Positions 1 through 13,589 of a stretch of DNA of 64,000 bases are shown in pieces. Origin of the DNA: Solanum dulcamara (lineage: Eukaryota; Streptophyta; Magnoliopsida; Solanales; Solanaceae); assembly GCF_947179165.1 (NCBI RefSeq), contig NC_077244.1, positions 11,348,449-11,412,448 of the forward strand, given 5' to 3'. The translations under genes were made by a program, and so were the position numbers. Every line of letters begins with the position of its first letter. Within the stretch, counting starts at the first letter, position 1. The notes beneath the pieces are model-generated. The model was not told the origin of the DNA, did not search any database, and saw nothing but the letters and a program-made list of their open reading frames with translations.

Positions 1-2211
1 GTGGTGAATACGAATCTCCTTTTGTAGAGATATGTTTAGATTATGGAATTATTCATCAAACTACTGCCCCCTACACACCACAATCAAATAGAATTGCAGA
101 AAGGAAAAATTGAACATTAAAAGAAATGATGAATGCTTTATTAATAAGTTCCGGTTTACCACAGAACTTGTGGGGGGAAGCTATCATTACAACTAATCGA
201 ATACTCAACAGGGTGCCCCATAGCAAAACACAATCTATTCCATATGAACTATGGAAAGGAAGAAAACCCAACTTGAAATATTTTAAAGTATGGGGGTGTT
301 TAGCAAAACTCCAAGTTCTTTTGCCAAAAAGGGTAAAAATTGGACCAAAGACCGTGGATTGTATTTTTATTGGCTATGCTACAAATACCAAAGCTTATCG
401 GTTTTTGATTCACAAATCGGACAATCCCAAAATTCATATTAATACGGTAATTGAATCAGATAATGTTGAATTCTTTGAAAATATTTATCCATATAAAACA
501 GAATGTGAGTCCTCAATTGTAAGATCAAAACGACCGCGAGAAAAATCAAAGAAAAGTAAACCTACCGAAGAGGATTCAAGGCGTAGCAAATGTCGAAGGA
601 TATCTACTTCCTTTGGATCAGATTTTGTGACATTCTTGCTTGAAAATGAGCCTCAAACATTTAAAGCAGCAATGTCTTCTTCCGATTCAACATTTTGGAA
701 AGAGGCAGTCAATAGTGAGATTCAATCAATTTTGAATAATCATATATGGGAATTGGTAGATCTTCTTCTTGGAAATAAACCTTTAGGATCAAAATGGATT
801 TTTAAAAGAAAAGTGAAAGCTGATGGCACTATTAACAAATATAAGGCAAGACTTGTGATCAAAGGATATAGACAGAAAGAAGGCCTTGATTACTTTGACA
901 CATATTTGCCAGTAACAAGGATAATATCTATTTGGGTGTTAGTGGCACTGACAGTCATATATGGTCTTGAAATCCATCAAATGGATGTTAACACGGTTTT
1001 CTTAAAATGGAGAATTGGAGGAAGAAATTTACATGGAACAATCTGAGGGTTTCGTAGTTCCTGGTAAAAAAAGAAAAGTGTGCAAACTTGTTAAGTCACT
1101 TTATGGACTTAAACAAGCACCTAAATAATGGCATGCGAAATTTGATCAAACAATGTTGGCAAATGGATTTAAGATTAATGAGTGTGACAAATGTATTTAC
1201 ATTAAAAATATTCCAAATCATGAAGTCATTGTTTATTTATATGTTGATGACATGTTGATAATGAGTAGAGATATTGCCGATGTGAATTCTACGAAGCGTA
1301 TGCTTGCTAGAAAATTTGACATGAAAGATTTAGGGGTGTTGATTTAATCTTAGAAATTCGGATCCATAAAACTCCACAAGGTTTACCATTATTACAGTCA
1401 CATTATATTGAAAAGATACTTGATAAGTACAAATATTTAAATTTCAATATTGCAAAAAGTCCAATTGATGTAAGTTTTGCACTTTAAAAGAATGAAGGTA
1501 AAAGTGACTCACAATTGGACTATGCACGAGTTTTGGAAAGTTTGATGTATATTATGAATTGTACACGACCAGATATAGCATGTGCTATTAGCAAACTGAG
1601 TCAATTCACGAGTAATCCCAATCAAATTCATTAAATGGCAATGAAACGAGTCTTGGGGTATTTAAAATACATCCAAAATTATGCTTTGCATTATAATAAA
1701 TATCTCGCAGTAATTGAGGGATATAGTGATGCAATCTGGATCATCGAATCATCTGAAGTTAAATCCACGAGTGGATATATTTTTACCGTTGGTGGAGGAG
1801 CAGTGTCTTGGAAATCATCAAAACAGACATGCATCGCCCGTTCTACAATGAAATCTGAATTTATAGCTTTAGACAAGGTCGATGAAGAAGCTGAATGACT
1901 TCGAAATTTCTTGAAAGATATTCTATTTTGGCCCAAACCTTTGGCACCTATATGTATACATTGTGATAGCCAAGCGGCAATAGGTAGGGCAGGAAGCGTT
2001 ATATAACGGAAAATTGCATCACATTCGACGGCGATATAATACTGTTATACAACTACTCTCTAGTGGGGTTATCATAATTGACTACGTAAAGTCAAGAGAT
2101 AACGTATTAGATCCACTAACAAAAGGCCTATCTAGAGAGACAGTTGAAAGATCATTGAAGGGAATGGGGTTAAGGCTAAGGACAAGTCATCATGGCGGTA
2201 ACTCTACCTAG
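1..2211 (+). pseudogene. Copia pol remnant: integrase C-terminal part, RT, RNase H
   Basis: The first part gives the end of a copia integrase (LWGEAI, then KVWGC). RT follows, with the KARLV motif, a [11 protein letters not shown] motif and the catalytic YVDD around 1231-1242. RNase H follows, with SWKSSKQ near 1807-1827 and a terminal DPLTKGL block near 2110-2130. The gene is broken many times. An extra A in the run at 1003-1006 shifts the RT frame, and another shift lies near 1335. Stops fall at 1126-1128, 1485-1487, 1632-1634 and 1896-1898, and a further shift occurs near 2000. Several stops replace a Trp or Gln expected at that position. The order INT-RT-RH is diagnostic of Ty1/copia. No function is expected. 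Confidence 0.88.
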
Positions 2212-2592
2212 TAGACTGGAGATCCCAAGAACTAGGTTCAAAGAGATCAAACAAAGTTATGAATGATGGTTTAACATTGTCAAATAACTCAACACATTCT
2301 TATGATAATGACAATGTTCAGAAATAAGGATAAAACCTTAACATTTTTAATGAGTTCATAAAGCATTAAAGTTTTTTAATGATTATTTAAGTCTGGCAGA
2401 AAATGACTAGATAGTGTATCTATAGGACTACACGTTTAGAAATCACCTATATGAGTGTGAAGTATAAGATGCTTCAAGGAGAATGACGGTAAAGGTGCAT
2501 TCTCTATACATTCACGAAACTAGGCGGTGTTCATGGCTGAAATGAACACAACCGTGAGAACCATAGGTGGTTGGTGATTAATTGTGTGACTT
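2212..2592 (+). other. Copia 3' untranslated region, first half
   Basis: This is the non-coding tail of the left copia element between the pol end and the gypsy insertion point. I see no ORF. It resumes at 12243-12443 on the other side of the gypsy element, ending in a G-rich polypurine tract (TGTGGGGGAA). Confidence 0.6.
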
Positions 2593-4896
2593 TGTCATAC
2601 CCCGGAAGAGTACCCTAGATGTGGCCGGCACTCGAAAACTATTTCTGGCCTTCAAGTAAACCACTTGGTCCAATCACACTTCCATTCAGTCACATTCTAT
2701 CAGAGGAAGACTCAATCATAAGAATACTATTCATAATTTAGGGCCAAAGGCCAAACATATATCCAATAACCAACTAGCAAAAATAAAACTAGTCAAAACG
2801 AACAATTCAACATTTTCCACACTCTAGTATATGAAGCCTCTATCAAGAATCAGGAGGTGCTAATGACATGTCCATGGCTACCAAAAAACAAAATAAAAGA
2901 AAACTAATCAAAGCTAAAAAAACATATTTAGGCATCCTCCGAAAATAGGGAGGACTCACCAACTAGCTGGAAGTGAATAGATCTTCAACGGTGTGTCGGT
3001 TGATGATCTCTAGTACCTGTCTCTACATCATGAAATGATGCAGGCCAAATAGCGTCAGTACGTGGAATGTACGAGTATGTAAAATGGCCGAATGAAACAA
3101 ACATCAAGGAAGAATCAAATCAACTCGGAATCTCAACTCAGGGGAAAGAACAACTCAATCAAGTGTCCTAAGTCTAAACAAGAATACGGTTCAGGCGAGA
3201 CCAATTACATACAATTCAACCCAATCCGACTCAGAGTACTATCAAGACCTATATGGGAGTTTCTCTTATCCGACAACCATCACTTATAGCCAGTAATAGT
3301 ACAATAAGCCGACGTTGTTGCCACGTCCGTTCATACCTTGCCAGGGTATGAATGAATGAACCAATCATGGATCCATAACAACCAAGTCCTATCATGTCAG
3401 GACAATAATTTGGAAAACATCCAACTTTAATGGTCCAATCCCCTCCTACGTTTGGCGACATAGTTATTGTATTTGAGTTATTACTTACTCTTACCCAATT
3501 CAATGCTCGATACTCCTTCCAAGACTCAATGCTCATAAAACTCTCTCCAATCAACTCAATCTAATCATATCGACAAGTCTCATCTGGAACCTTGTCAATT
3601 CATTAATGCTATCACAATCAAACCTCTTCCAATCATACTATTCGATCAATTCCAATCACATCTTTCAAGAGTAGTTTAGATATGCATTTATGACAACATG
3701 TAGTCCTATCCAATTATTTCTCCATTCATTTAGCAAATCTTTTTGGTATTCATCAAGACTCCAAGACTCTGAATCAACAATTTAAGATAATTAACATATT
3801 TAAGATAATCAACATATTTAAGAAAAGCAACAAAATATGTTTAATAACTCATATCAATCAACTCATACCAACATGAAGAATTTATCAATTTCTTGACTCA
3901 ACAACATCAACATAACAAAATTTAAGTTAATAGATGAAACAGACTCATTTGGACATAAGCCTGCCAAAGGGAGTGGCGATGCCATACGTAAAAAGGAAGA
4001 GACTCATAGAATGGCTATCAAGAAACTCCATTCTTATGAACATATAATCTCAAAGAAGATGTAGGGCACATGGATGGATTCAACCCATGCTTTGAGTAGC
4101 CTTACATACCTTGGTGAAGATTTTAAAGGAACCTTGATGTTAGATCTTCAATGAAAAACTTGAATCCTTGAAATTTTTGAAGGCAAATCTTATTGGAGAT
4201 GAATTAAAAGAGAAGAAGGTGGAGTCTAGGGTTTCTTTGGAGAGCAAAGGACTGAAAATAAATGGTCCAAAACGTTCCAACTTAGTGAATATATGTTTAG
4301 GGAAAATATCCAATTTGCCCTTCCTCTAAAATCTAGAAAAATGGGCTAAAATCTTGCTAGCGCTATAGTGGCGCGTCATGCCACTGCAGCGCCAAGCCAA
4401 AATGGGCTTAAAACCCTGCACACCTAATAGTGGCGCATCGCGCCAAGGACCAAACTACTGAGGCTGTTTTCTGGCGCTATAGTGGCATCGGGCGCCAGTC
4501 CAGCGCCAAGCCTAAACTTTCTGTAGTTATAGTCTATAGTAAATTGGTCATAACTTCTGACTCCGAACTCAAAAAATTGCAATCTTGGTGGAGTTGGAAA
4601 GAAGACTCAAAGACCTTTAATTTGATAGGTCATGGTCCACCAGTTCATTATATTCAAAGGGATATGGTCATTGGAAGTTGATCCTTATACGAACTCATTC
4701 GGAAACTTAGCCGAGATGAATTCTTTAGACTTGGCTTGGGTTTAGGAATCCTTTATGACCCTAAATCACATATAATACCCTTAAATTACTTAGGAATTGA
4801 TCCTAACTCATGCATTCACTTTAAAATTATCGAGTACAATCCTATACGTACATGAAGAATGATCCGAATCTTAGCAAAAGTTTTTGGGGTGTTATA
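2593..4896 (-). repeat. 3' LTR of the minus-strand gypsy element
   Basis: In + coordinates it starts TGTCATACCCC and ends GTGTTATA. Its outer edge abuts the TSD and its inner edge abuts the polypurine tract at 4899-4912 (CCCAAGGGGGAGAT on the minus strand). It carries a near-palindrome at 3023-3043 (one mismatch). The minus-strand terminal TGTAAC is mutated to TATAAC here. ORF-like stretches within it have no protein support. Confidence 0.88.
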
Positions 4897-5059
4897 TTAT
4901 CTCCCCCTTGGGATCATTCGTCCTCGAATGATGAGTAAAGTAAGGATAGACTCGAGGTACCATTAACAATAAAGGTTCAATCATTCAACCAGTCAAATTC
5001 TCAAAAAAATAATTTTCTATTCAACTCAATAATGGACATAATAATTCAAATCAAGAAAA

Positions 5060-8000
5060 TGGACATTACCTCCAACATTCTCATCGATAGGCATGAATAG
5101 ATGAAGATATTTAGCTTTCATATCTTCCTCAGCTTCCCATGTGGCTTCCTTAACAAATTGATTTCTCTACAAGACTTTGACTGAGGCAATCTCCTTATTC
5201 CTCAATTTGCGGACCTGACGATCAAGAATTTAGACCGAAACCTCTTCATAGGATAAGCTATCCTTAACTCCAATACTATCAATGGGGACTACCAAAGACG
5301 GATCTCCCAAGCACTTCTTTAACATCAAAACATGAAATACCAGATGAATGGCGGTTAGCTCAGAAGGTAACTCCAATTCATACGCTATACTCCCAATCCT
5401 TCTCATAATTTGGTAAGGGATAATGTATCGAGGACTAAGCTTTCCCTTCCTTCCAAACCTCATGACGCCCTTCATGGGTGACACTTTCAAGTACACCCGA
5501 TCGTTTACCTCAAACTCTAAGTCTCTCCTCCTCACATCGGTGTAAGATTTTTGGCAGCTTTGGGCTGTCTTTAGCCTATCTTGAATAACTCTTACCTTCT
5601 CCATAGCTTGGTAAACAAAATTCGGCCCAATCAACTCAACTTCACCAACCTCAAACCACCCAATTGGTGATCTACACCTCCTCCCATACAAAGCTTCATA
5701 AGGAGCCATTTGTATACTTGCATGATAACTATTATTGTATGCAAACTCTATGAGAGGTAAATGATCATCTCAATTTTCGTTGAAGTCAAGTACAGATGCC
5801 CTCAACATATCTTCCAATGTCTGGATGGTGCGCTCCGCTTGGCCATCTGTCTGGGGATGAAAGGCTGTACTAAGATTCATCCTTGAACCCAGTCCTTTCT
5901 GAAAGGATCTCGAAAATTGGGAAGTGAATTGAGTTTCTTTATTTGAGATGATAGACAAAGGAATCCCATGCAGTCTGACGATCTCCTAAATATATAATTT
6001 TGCATAATCTTCTGCGGTGTCAGTAGTCTTAACTGCCAAGAAGTGAGTTGATTTAGTCATTTTATCCACAATCACCCAAATTGAATCATGTTGTTTTCGG
6101 GACCTCGACAAACCTATAATAAAGTCCATATTGATCATCTCCCACTTCCATTCTGGAATCTCTATATTTTGTGCTAACCCGCATGGCCTTTGATGCTCAA
6201 CTTTAACCTGTTGGCAATTTGGGCACTTGGAAACAAATTCAGCGATATTCCTCTTCATTCCACTCCACCAATAGACCTCCATCAAGTTATTATACATCTT
6301 TGTAGAACCAGGATGAATAGAATATTTAGAACTATGCGTTTTGGCCATAATCCTTTCTCGAACATCATCAACATCCGGAACACACAATCTATTCTGGTAC
6401 CTCAATACACCATCTCCCCTTTTGGAGAAAACCATCACCTTTTGTTTGTGAAAAGCCTCTTTCAACTGAAGGAGGATGGGATCTTGGTCTTGCTTCTCTT
6501 TTACCTCTGCCACGAGTGAGGACGCAGACCCATTCTGAATATTAACTCCACCTTCATTATTCTCTTCAAGCTAAACTCCCAATCGAGCTAATTTATGCAC
6601 CTCTTTAGCCAATTCTTTCCTTCCCTCCTCTATATGGGCAGTGTTACCCATAGATAACCTGCTAAGAGCATCAGCAACAATATTAGCTTTACCTAGATGG
6701 TAGAGAATGCTCATATCATAATCTTTGAGCAACTCGAGCCATCTCCTTTGCCTTAGGTTGAGTTCTTTATGGCTAAATACATATTGCAAACTCTTATTAT
6801 CGGTGAACACATCAACGTACACTCCATACAAATAGTGGCACCAAATTTTAAGAGAAAATACCACAGCTGCCAGCTCAAGGTCATGAGTTGGGTAATTTCT
6901 CTCATGAATCTTAAGCTGTCTTGAAGCATAGTTTATCACTTTTCCCCTCTGCATCAACACACATCCCAAACCAACTCTAGACGCATCACAATAGATCACA
7001 AAATCCTCTGTTCCATTGGGCAAAGTCAAAACAGGAGCCGTGGTCAACTTGGTTTTTAATTTTTGAAAACTCTCCTTACAAGCATCGGACCACTGGAACT
7101 TAGCCTTCTTTTGGGTCAGCTTGGTCAATGGTGATGATATGAATGAGAATCCCTCTATAAACCTTCGATAATAGCCAGCCAAACCCAAGAAGCTTCTTAT
7201 CTCTATTGGGGATGTGGGTCTGGGCCAATTCTTTACTATCTCAATCTTCTGAGTATCAACCTGAATACCATCTCTAGATATAATATGGCCTAGGAAAGCC
7301 ACTTATGCAAGCCAAAATTCACATTTGGAGAACTTTGCATATAATACCTGGTCTTTTAGAGTTTGCAAGACGACTCTAAGATGATAGGCGTGCTCCTCCT
7401 TATTCTTAGAGTAAACCAAAATATCACCAATGAATACAATCACAAACATATCAAGATATGGCTTAAATACTCGATTCATGAGATCCATAAAAGCTGTAGG
7501 GGCATTAGTCAACCCAAAGGACATAACCAAGAACTTAAAATGGCCATAACGGGTTCGAAAAGCTATCTTTGGAATATCACACTCCCTCACCTTCAACTAA
7601 TGGTACCCTGATCTTAGGTCTATCTTTGAAAAATAAGTGGCACCCTGAAGTTGGTCAAATAAATCATCTATTCTGGGGAGATGGTATTTTTTCTTTATGG
7701 TGACCTTGTTTAGTTACATGTAATCAATACACATTCTAAGGGACCCATCTTTCTTTCGCACGAATAGGACAAGAGCACCCCAAGGTAAGACACTCGGCCT
7801 AATGAATCCTTTGTCTAACAAGTCCTTCAATTGTTCTTTCAACTCTTTTAACTCAGCAGGGGCCATTCTATATGGAGGAATAGATATAGGCTATGTATCA
7901 GGAAGGACATCAATCCCAAAGTCGATCTCCCTATCAAGAGGTACTCCGGGCAAATCTTCAGGAAAGACTTCAGGGAACTCATTGACAATCGAAACCGACA

Positions 8001-8460
8001 CAAGGGATGGAGACTAAACATTATCATCTTTCACTCAGATGATGTGATAAATACACCCTTTCGAGATTAACTTTCTGGCCCTAAGGTAGGAAATAAACTT
8101 ACCCTTAGGCACGACAGGACTATCCTTCCACTCTATGACAGCCTCATTCGGGAATTTGAACTTAACAATCCGAGTCCTACAATCAATATACGCATAACAG
8201 ACATAAAGCCAGTCCATGCCAAGGATCACATCAAAATCAACCATGTCCAACTCAACTAAGTCAGCTAAGGTATCCTTGTGATAGATTGACGTAGTGCAAT
8301 ATCTATAGACTCTCTCAGCTAAGACAGAATCACCAACAGGAGTGGCTACACTGAAAGGCTCAAAAAGACATTCGGGAATTTTATTAAATTTACTAGCCAC
8401 ATAGGAGACACAAAAGATAATGTGGCACCCGGGTCCATCAAAACATAACAATCAAGAGTA
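5060..8460 (-). pseudogene. Gypsy pol remnant: protease, RT, RNase H, integrase, chromodomain
   Basis: One minus-strand frame carries, in order, these domains. Protease has an altered active site (DGPG) near 8430. RT spans about 7870-7310, with FIGDILVYS near 7417-7443 where the family has FIDDILVYS, so a catalytic Asp is replaced by Gly. RNase H follows ([10 protein letters not shown] near 6990), then the integrase zinc finger (CPNCQQ near 6220), the integrase core and a C-terminal chromodomain-like stretch down to about 5060. Stop codons interrupt it, among them one at 7303-7305 and others near 7600, 7710, 5988 and 5769. Gag is in another frame, so at least one frameshift lies between 8640 and 8451. 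The catalytic loss plus the stops make it non-functional. Confidence 0.88.
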
Positions 8461-8589
8461 TAAACTCAAATCATACCCGTCATAACGTTTGGGGAGTTCT
8501 CCTGATCTTGGCGACTACCCATGGCATATAGACGATTTGTACCTCCACTCGTACCTGAAGTAGTGCCCCTCTGATTACTTCTAGCTGGT

Positions 8590-9754
8590 GGTACGGTGGT
8601 AGAATACTAGGCTCTGATTCCCCATGTCGGACACTCCTTCTAAAAATGGTCTACTTGGCCGCATTTATAACAACCAACCTTTCCCGCTCTGCACTTTCCC
8701 AAGTGGAGCTTACCGCACTTGCTGCATGGTGGTTTTCCCCTCGAACCTTGACCCATACTAGCTTGGGTTTGAGAACTCTGGGATCTAAAATTCTGATAAC
8801 TCTGTCCCTGCTGATCATACCTGTTATGCGGCGCAAATGCATTTGCCACGGATGAGGCATAGTTGGAAGACCTCTTCTGAAAGAAAGACCTGTTGCCTTT
8901 GATTTGCCTCTGCTCACCCTCATGTCCAGCTGATTTTGCCTTCTTGCTCAAATCCTCTTCCTTATCTTTCCTCTTCTCATCATCTACCTACTGAGCATAC
9001 ACCATCAATCTGGAAATATCCATGTTAGAAATCAATAATGCTACTTTGCACTCCTTCTTCACATGTCTTCCCAATCCGGAGACAAATTTTCTCATCTTTG
9101 ATCTCATCTCTGGGATCATCTCGGGAGCATATCTGGATAGCTGGATGAAATTCAAACTATACTCCTTAATTGTTATACCCTCTTGCTTCAAATTCACAAA
9201 TTCTTCTACTTTTGCTTCCCTCAATTCTCTGGGAAAAAAGTGATCAAGAAAGGCTCCCTCAAACTCATCCCAAATAGTAGGCTCAGCATCCTCACCTCTA
9301 CTTTGTTCCCACTGGTTATACCAGATGTTTGCCATATCCTTGAGTTGATAAGACACCAACTCAACCCCCTCGATTTCTGTAGCATGCATCGCTTTTAGGA
9401 TCTTCCACATCTCATCAATGAAATTCTGGGGGTCTTCATCAACCTTGGAACCCGTGAATATGGGCGGATTCATTCTCAAAAAATCTCTAATCCTCGTGGC
9501 AGCAAACGGCTCTTGAGAACTAGAACAAGGAGTTGGCAAACTTTGGTTACCATTGCGAGCAGCCACTAATTGAGTGAGCATAGAAATCGCTCCTCGAAAA
9601 TCTTCCTCCGAAGTTGGTATAGGTTGAGTAGTAGGCATTTGAGGTACCTCAGTATACCTTGCAGGTCAGAGCCTAGTCCTTGGAGGGGGCGTCTCTTCTG
9701 TGGTACCTCTGTGCGGATGGAGTTCCTCTGACTTGTGGTACGTTTTAGAGGCAT
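8590..9754 (-). pseudogene. Gypsy gag remnant with zinc knuckle
   Basis: The start is ATG at 9754 (MPLKRTTSQRNS), as in the plus-strand relative (MPPKRSVSQRN). A frameshift near 9660 moves the main gag body to another frame, open from 9638 to 8988. This body is the Retrotrans_gag-type domain (DPQNFIDEMWKILKAM, then EEFVNLKQEG). A TAG stop just upstream of 8985 follows MVYAQ. The frame continues to a Cys-rich segment near 8730-8650 with two knuckles (CSKCGKLHLGKC, then CYKCGQVDHF), and the second is interrupted by a stop. Gag proteins assemble the particle and bind RNA; this copy cannot. Confidence 0.85.
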
Positions 9755-9955
9755 TGTTTACAACGTGTAAACGCACGAATTAGAAAAGAACCTTTATAGA
9801 GTTAAACTCTATCACACGAATCCAGAGTATGAAAGAAGTTAAATAATTCTTAATGTCTTATAGCCTCTTGATTATAAGTGTGGTGCACAACAAACCCATA
9901 AGCAAGACTCTACTAGATACGGATTCATAGACTCCCTAGGACTCTTGAACTTTGT

Positions 9956-9967
9956 GCTTTGATACCA
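9956..9967 (-). other. Primer binding site (initiator Met tRNA type)
   Basis: On the minus strand it reads TGGTATCAAAGC, four bases inside the 5' LTR edge. The canonical plant iMet site is TGGTATCAGAGC. Confidence 0.8.
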
Positions 9968-9971
9968 AGTT

Positions 9972-12237
9972 TGTCACACCCCGGGAGGGTACCCAGACGT
10001 GGCCGGCACTCAAAAACCATTTCTGGCCTTCAAGTAAACCACTTGGTCCAATCACACTTCCATTCAGTCACATTCTATTAGCGGAAGACTCAATCATAAG
10101 AATACTATTCATAATTTAGGGCCAAAGGCCAAACATATATCCAATCAACAACTAGCAAAAATAAAACTAGTCAAAACGAACAATTCAACATTTTCCACAC
10201 TCTAGTCTATGAAGCCTCTATCAACAATCCAGGAGGTGCCAATGATATGTCCATGGATACCAAAAATCAAAATAAAAGAAAACTAATCAAAGCTAAAAAA
10301 AAGATATTTCGGCATCCTCCGAAAACAGGGAGGACTCACCAACTAGCTAAAAGTGAATAGATCTTCAACGGTGCATCGGTTGATGATCTCTAGTACCTGT
10401 CTCTGCATCATGAAATGATGCAGGTCAAATGACGTCCGTACGTGGAATGTACGAGTATGTAAAATGGCCGAATGAAACAAACATCAAGGAAGAATCAAAT
10501 CAACTCAGAATCTCAACTCAGGGGAAAGAACAACTCAATCAAGTGTCCTAAGTCTAAACAAGAATATAGTTCAGATGAGACCAATCACATATAATTTAAC
10601 CCAATCTGACTCAGAGAACTATCAAGACCTATATGGGAGTTTCTCTTATCCGACAACCATCACTTATGAGCCAGTGATAGTACAACAAGCCGACGTTGTT
10701 GCCACATCCGTTCATACCTTGCCAGGGTATGAATGAATGAACCAATCATGGATCCATAACAACCAAGTCCTATCATGTCAGGACAATAATTTGGGAAACA
10801 TCCAACTTTAACGGTCCAATCCCCTCCTACGTTTGGCGACGTAGTTATTGTATTTGAGTTATTACTTACTCTTACCCAATTCGGTGCTCGATACTCCTTC
10901 CAAGACTCAATGCTCATAAAACTCTCTACAATCAACTCAATCTAATCATATCGAAAAGTCTCATCTGGAACCTTGTCAATTCATCAATTCTCTCACAATC
11001 AAACCTCTTCCAATCATACTATTCGATCAATTCCAATCACATCTTTCAAGAGTAGTTTAGATATGCATTTATGACAACATGTAATCCTATCCAAGTATTT
11101 CTCCATTCATTTAGCAAATCTTTTCGGTATACATCAAGACTCCAAGATTCTAAATCAACAATTTAAGATAATTAACATATTTAAGATAATCGACATATTT
11201 AAGAAAATCAACAAAATATGTTTAATAACTCATATCAATCAACTCATACCAACATGAAGCATTTATCAATTTCTTGACTCAACAACATCAACATAAAAAA
11301 ATTTAAGTTAATAGATGAAAAAGACTCATTTGGACATAAGCCTATCAAAAAACTCTATTCTTATGAACATTTAATCTCAAAGAAGATGTAGGGCACATGG
11401 GTGGATTCAACCCATGCTTTGAGTAGCCTTACATACCTTGGTAAAGATTTTGAAGGAACCTTGATGTTAGATCTTCAAAGGAAAGCTTGAATCCTTGAAA
11501 TTTTTGAAGGCAAATCTTGTTGGAGATGAATTGAAAGAAAAGAGGGTGGAGTCTAGGGTTTCTTTAGAGAGAAAAGGACTAAAAATAAATGGTCGAAAAT
11601 GTTCCAAGTTAGTGAATATATCTTTAGGAAAAATGTCGAATTTGCCCTTCCTCCGAAATCTGAAAAAATGGGCTAAAATCCTGTTGGCGCTATAGTGGCG
11701 CGTTGCGCCACTGCAGCGCCAAGCCAAAATGGGCTTAAAACCCTGCACACCTAATAGTAGCGCGTCGCGCCAAGAACCAAACTACTGAGGCTATTTTTTG
11801 GCGCTATAGTGGCATCGGGCGCCGCTCCAGCGCCAAGCCTAAAATTTCTGCAGGCTAAAATTTCTATAGTTATAGTCTATCGTAAATTGGTCATAACTTC
11901 TGACTCCGAACTCCAAAAATTATAATGTTTGTGGAGTTGGAAAGAAGACTCAAAGACCTTTAATTTGATAGGTCGTGGTCCTAGTTGGTTATATTCAAAG
12001 AGATATGGTCATTGGAAGTTGACCCTTATATGAACTCATTCGGAAACTTAGCCGAGACGAATTCTTTAGACTTGGCTTGGGTTTAGGGATCCCTTATGAC
12101 CCTAAATCACATATAATACCCTTAAATTACTTAGGAATTGATCCTAACTCATGCATTCACTTTAAAATCGTCGAGTACGATCCTATACATACATGAAGAA
12201 TGATCCGAATCTTAGCGAAAATTTTTCGGGTGTTACA
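9972..12237 (-). repeat. 5' LTR of the minus-strand gypsy element
   Basis: It starts TGTCACACCCC and ends GTGTTACA in + coordinates, and is followed by the TSD GACTT at 12238-12242. Compared with the left copy it lacks about 55 bp near position 11347 and has a local 16-bp duplication near 11861. A perfect hairpin lies at 10403-10423 (CTGCATCAT, GAA, ATGATGCAG). No protein gene is supported within it. Confidence 0.88.
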
Positions 12238-12443
12238 GACTTATGTTGTCTAGTTATACAACAAAGTTCGACGGTTCAAAGATATCACATCTACCGATTG
12301 ATCGAGTATATCCTATATAAGTTCACTATGGAAAGTTCAAAGGGAAACTTACTTATCCATATGCAATTAATCTTAGCTTGTATATCACACACTTATCCGT
12401 GCATTCCTTTATCTTGTAGCCATTCCCCATTCATGTGGGGGAA

Positions 12444-13298
12444 TTTTGGGTTAATTGATAGGTTGAATAGGAAATGAAAGGAAAAGAAATGGAGGGAAAA
12501 ATGATTTATTCTCTCTTGTTGTATGAAAGAAGCATTTGTCCCACATAGGTGGTGGAAAGAAAAAGTCTCCTACTTAAAAGTAGAAGCACTCCTTCATATT
12601 GCTAAAGTGTCAAGAAGAGGGTCTCCCCTCGCGCCGTCGTCGCTCGCACGGCTACGGCTACAGATTTGATTGATTGATAATCTTTTTGGACCAAATTTTC
12701 TTTAAAATTTTAATTAATTAATATTAATTAATTAATTAATTAATTAATTAATTGAAAATCCTGACCCGTGACCTAGCCCGTTTCTTTCTTTCCCAGATTA
12801 ATTTAAAAAGGATTTCCCTCCGTTTTTCCAACAGAATTTTCTGAAAGGTTGCAACCTTGTCTGAAAAATTGCAAATCTTTTCTCAACAGGCACCTTTTCA
12901 AAAAGGCTGCAAACAGGCTATATATATCTGTTAATCCTCAGAATTGTTCTATACGAAAATTCTGATTGACATCTTCTTCTTCTTCTAATCTGCACTTCTT
13001 AAAAACTCGTGTGATATACTGCCTTCGAGTGGTTCGCAGACACCAGAATTTGCAGTACCTCTATTTTGGTGAGTAAATCGTTCTATCCTAGGAGGAAAGA
13101 TTCCAAAACCTCAGGTACGTTGAGGGAAATAATTTCCTTAAGGACACACTATGTATTCAGTGGACTCGATTTTTGTTCTGACATGAATTTTTCCAGATAC
13201 TGTTATTATTTTCAGTTTCAGTCTAGATTCTGTCTTTTATTACTTTCAGAAATTTTTGTTGTTGTTTCATCATTTGTTTACAATACAATTTGCTAACA
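12444..13298 (+). repeat. 3' LTR of the left copia element
   Basis: It follows the polypurine tract TGTGGGGGAA. The expected TGTTGGG start reads TTTTGGG, and the end is placed at TGCTAACA. An A/T-rich TATA stretch at 12919-12927 is a plausible promoter. A (TTAA)n-like run lies near 12708-12752. Both ends are estimates because the partner LTR is outside the window. Confidence 0.55.
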
Positions 13299-13589
13299 AT
13301 TTCAACATCATCCTGACAGAGCTTGTCTTGATCTTGAGAGAAATAAAGGGGGGTGAATTTCTGAAGTCTATCCACTCTGCTCCAAATAGAAAAGGTAATG
13401 GATTCATGCTGTGAATTCTATAATGTTCTTGGGCACTTAACATTGGACTTTGAGCATTTGTGTATTGAGATAAACCGATAAATCAGGGTTGGATACTAGA
13501 AGGAAGACCTCAGTGACCAATTCAAATGCCACCTTAATAGAAATTAAGAAGAAAAAAAGTCTCGAAGGCCATTAGCACCCAATTATTCA
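13299..13589. other. Unassigned sequence
   Basis: I see no convincing gene or repeat boundary. It lies between the copia 3' LTR and a decayed gypsy pol fragment and could be leader or flank of either. Confidence 0.3.

Larger units (their letters stand above)
2593..12237 (-). mobile_element. Complete but dead Ty3/gypsy chromovirus
   Basis: This 9.6 kb element has two LTRs (2593-4896 and 9972-12237), an initiator-Met-type primer site next to the right LTR, gag-pol on the minus strand and a polypurine tract next to the left LTR. A perfect 5-bp TSD (GACTT, 2588-2592 and 12238-12242) confirms both ends. The C-terminal chromodomain-like segment and closeness to the element at 24305-33676 point to the Tekay/Del side of the chromoviruses, by inference. 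The LTRs differ by many substitutions, an indel of about 55 bp near 3970-4020 (missing from the 5' copy) and a 16-bp duplication near 11861 in the 5' copy. It is therefore clearly older than the plus-strand relative. Confidence 0.92.
1..13298 (+). mobile_element. Ty1/copia element, 5' end outside the window, split by a gypsy insertion
   Basis: The element is read from mid-integrase at the window start through RT, RNase H, a 3' untranslated region and a 3' LTR. It is interrupted at 2593-12237 by a minus-strand gypsy element. GACTT at 2588-2592 is repeated at 12238-12242, so removing the gypsy element and one repeat rejoins the copia 3' UTR. The far part continues to a polypurine tract near 12434-12443 and an LTR. 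The 5' LTR, gag and protease are not in view, so the TSD of the copia element itself cannot be checked. The clade is not assigned. Confidence 0.75.

Noticed and set aside
3249..3554. ORF in the minus gypsy LTR, repeated at 10660-10935
   Set aside because: Same explanation: paired LTR copies, with no known domain and no start context.
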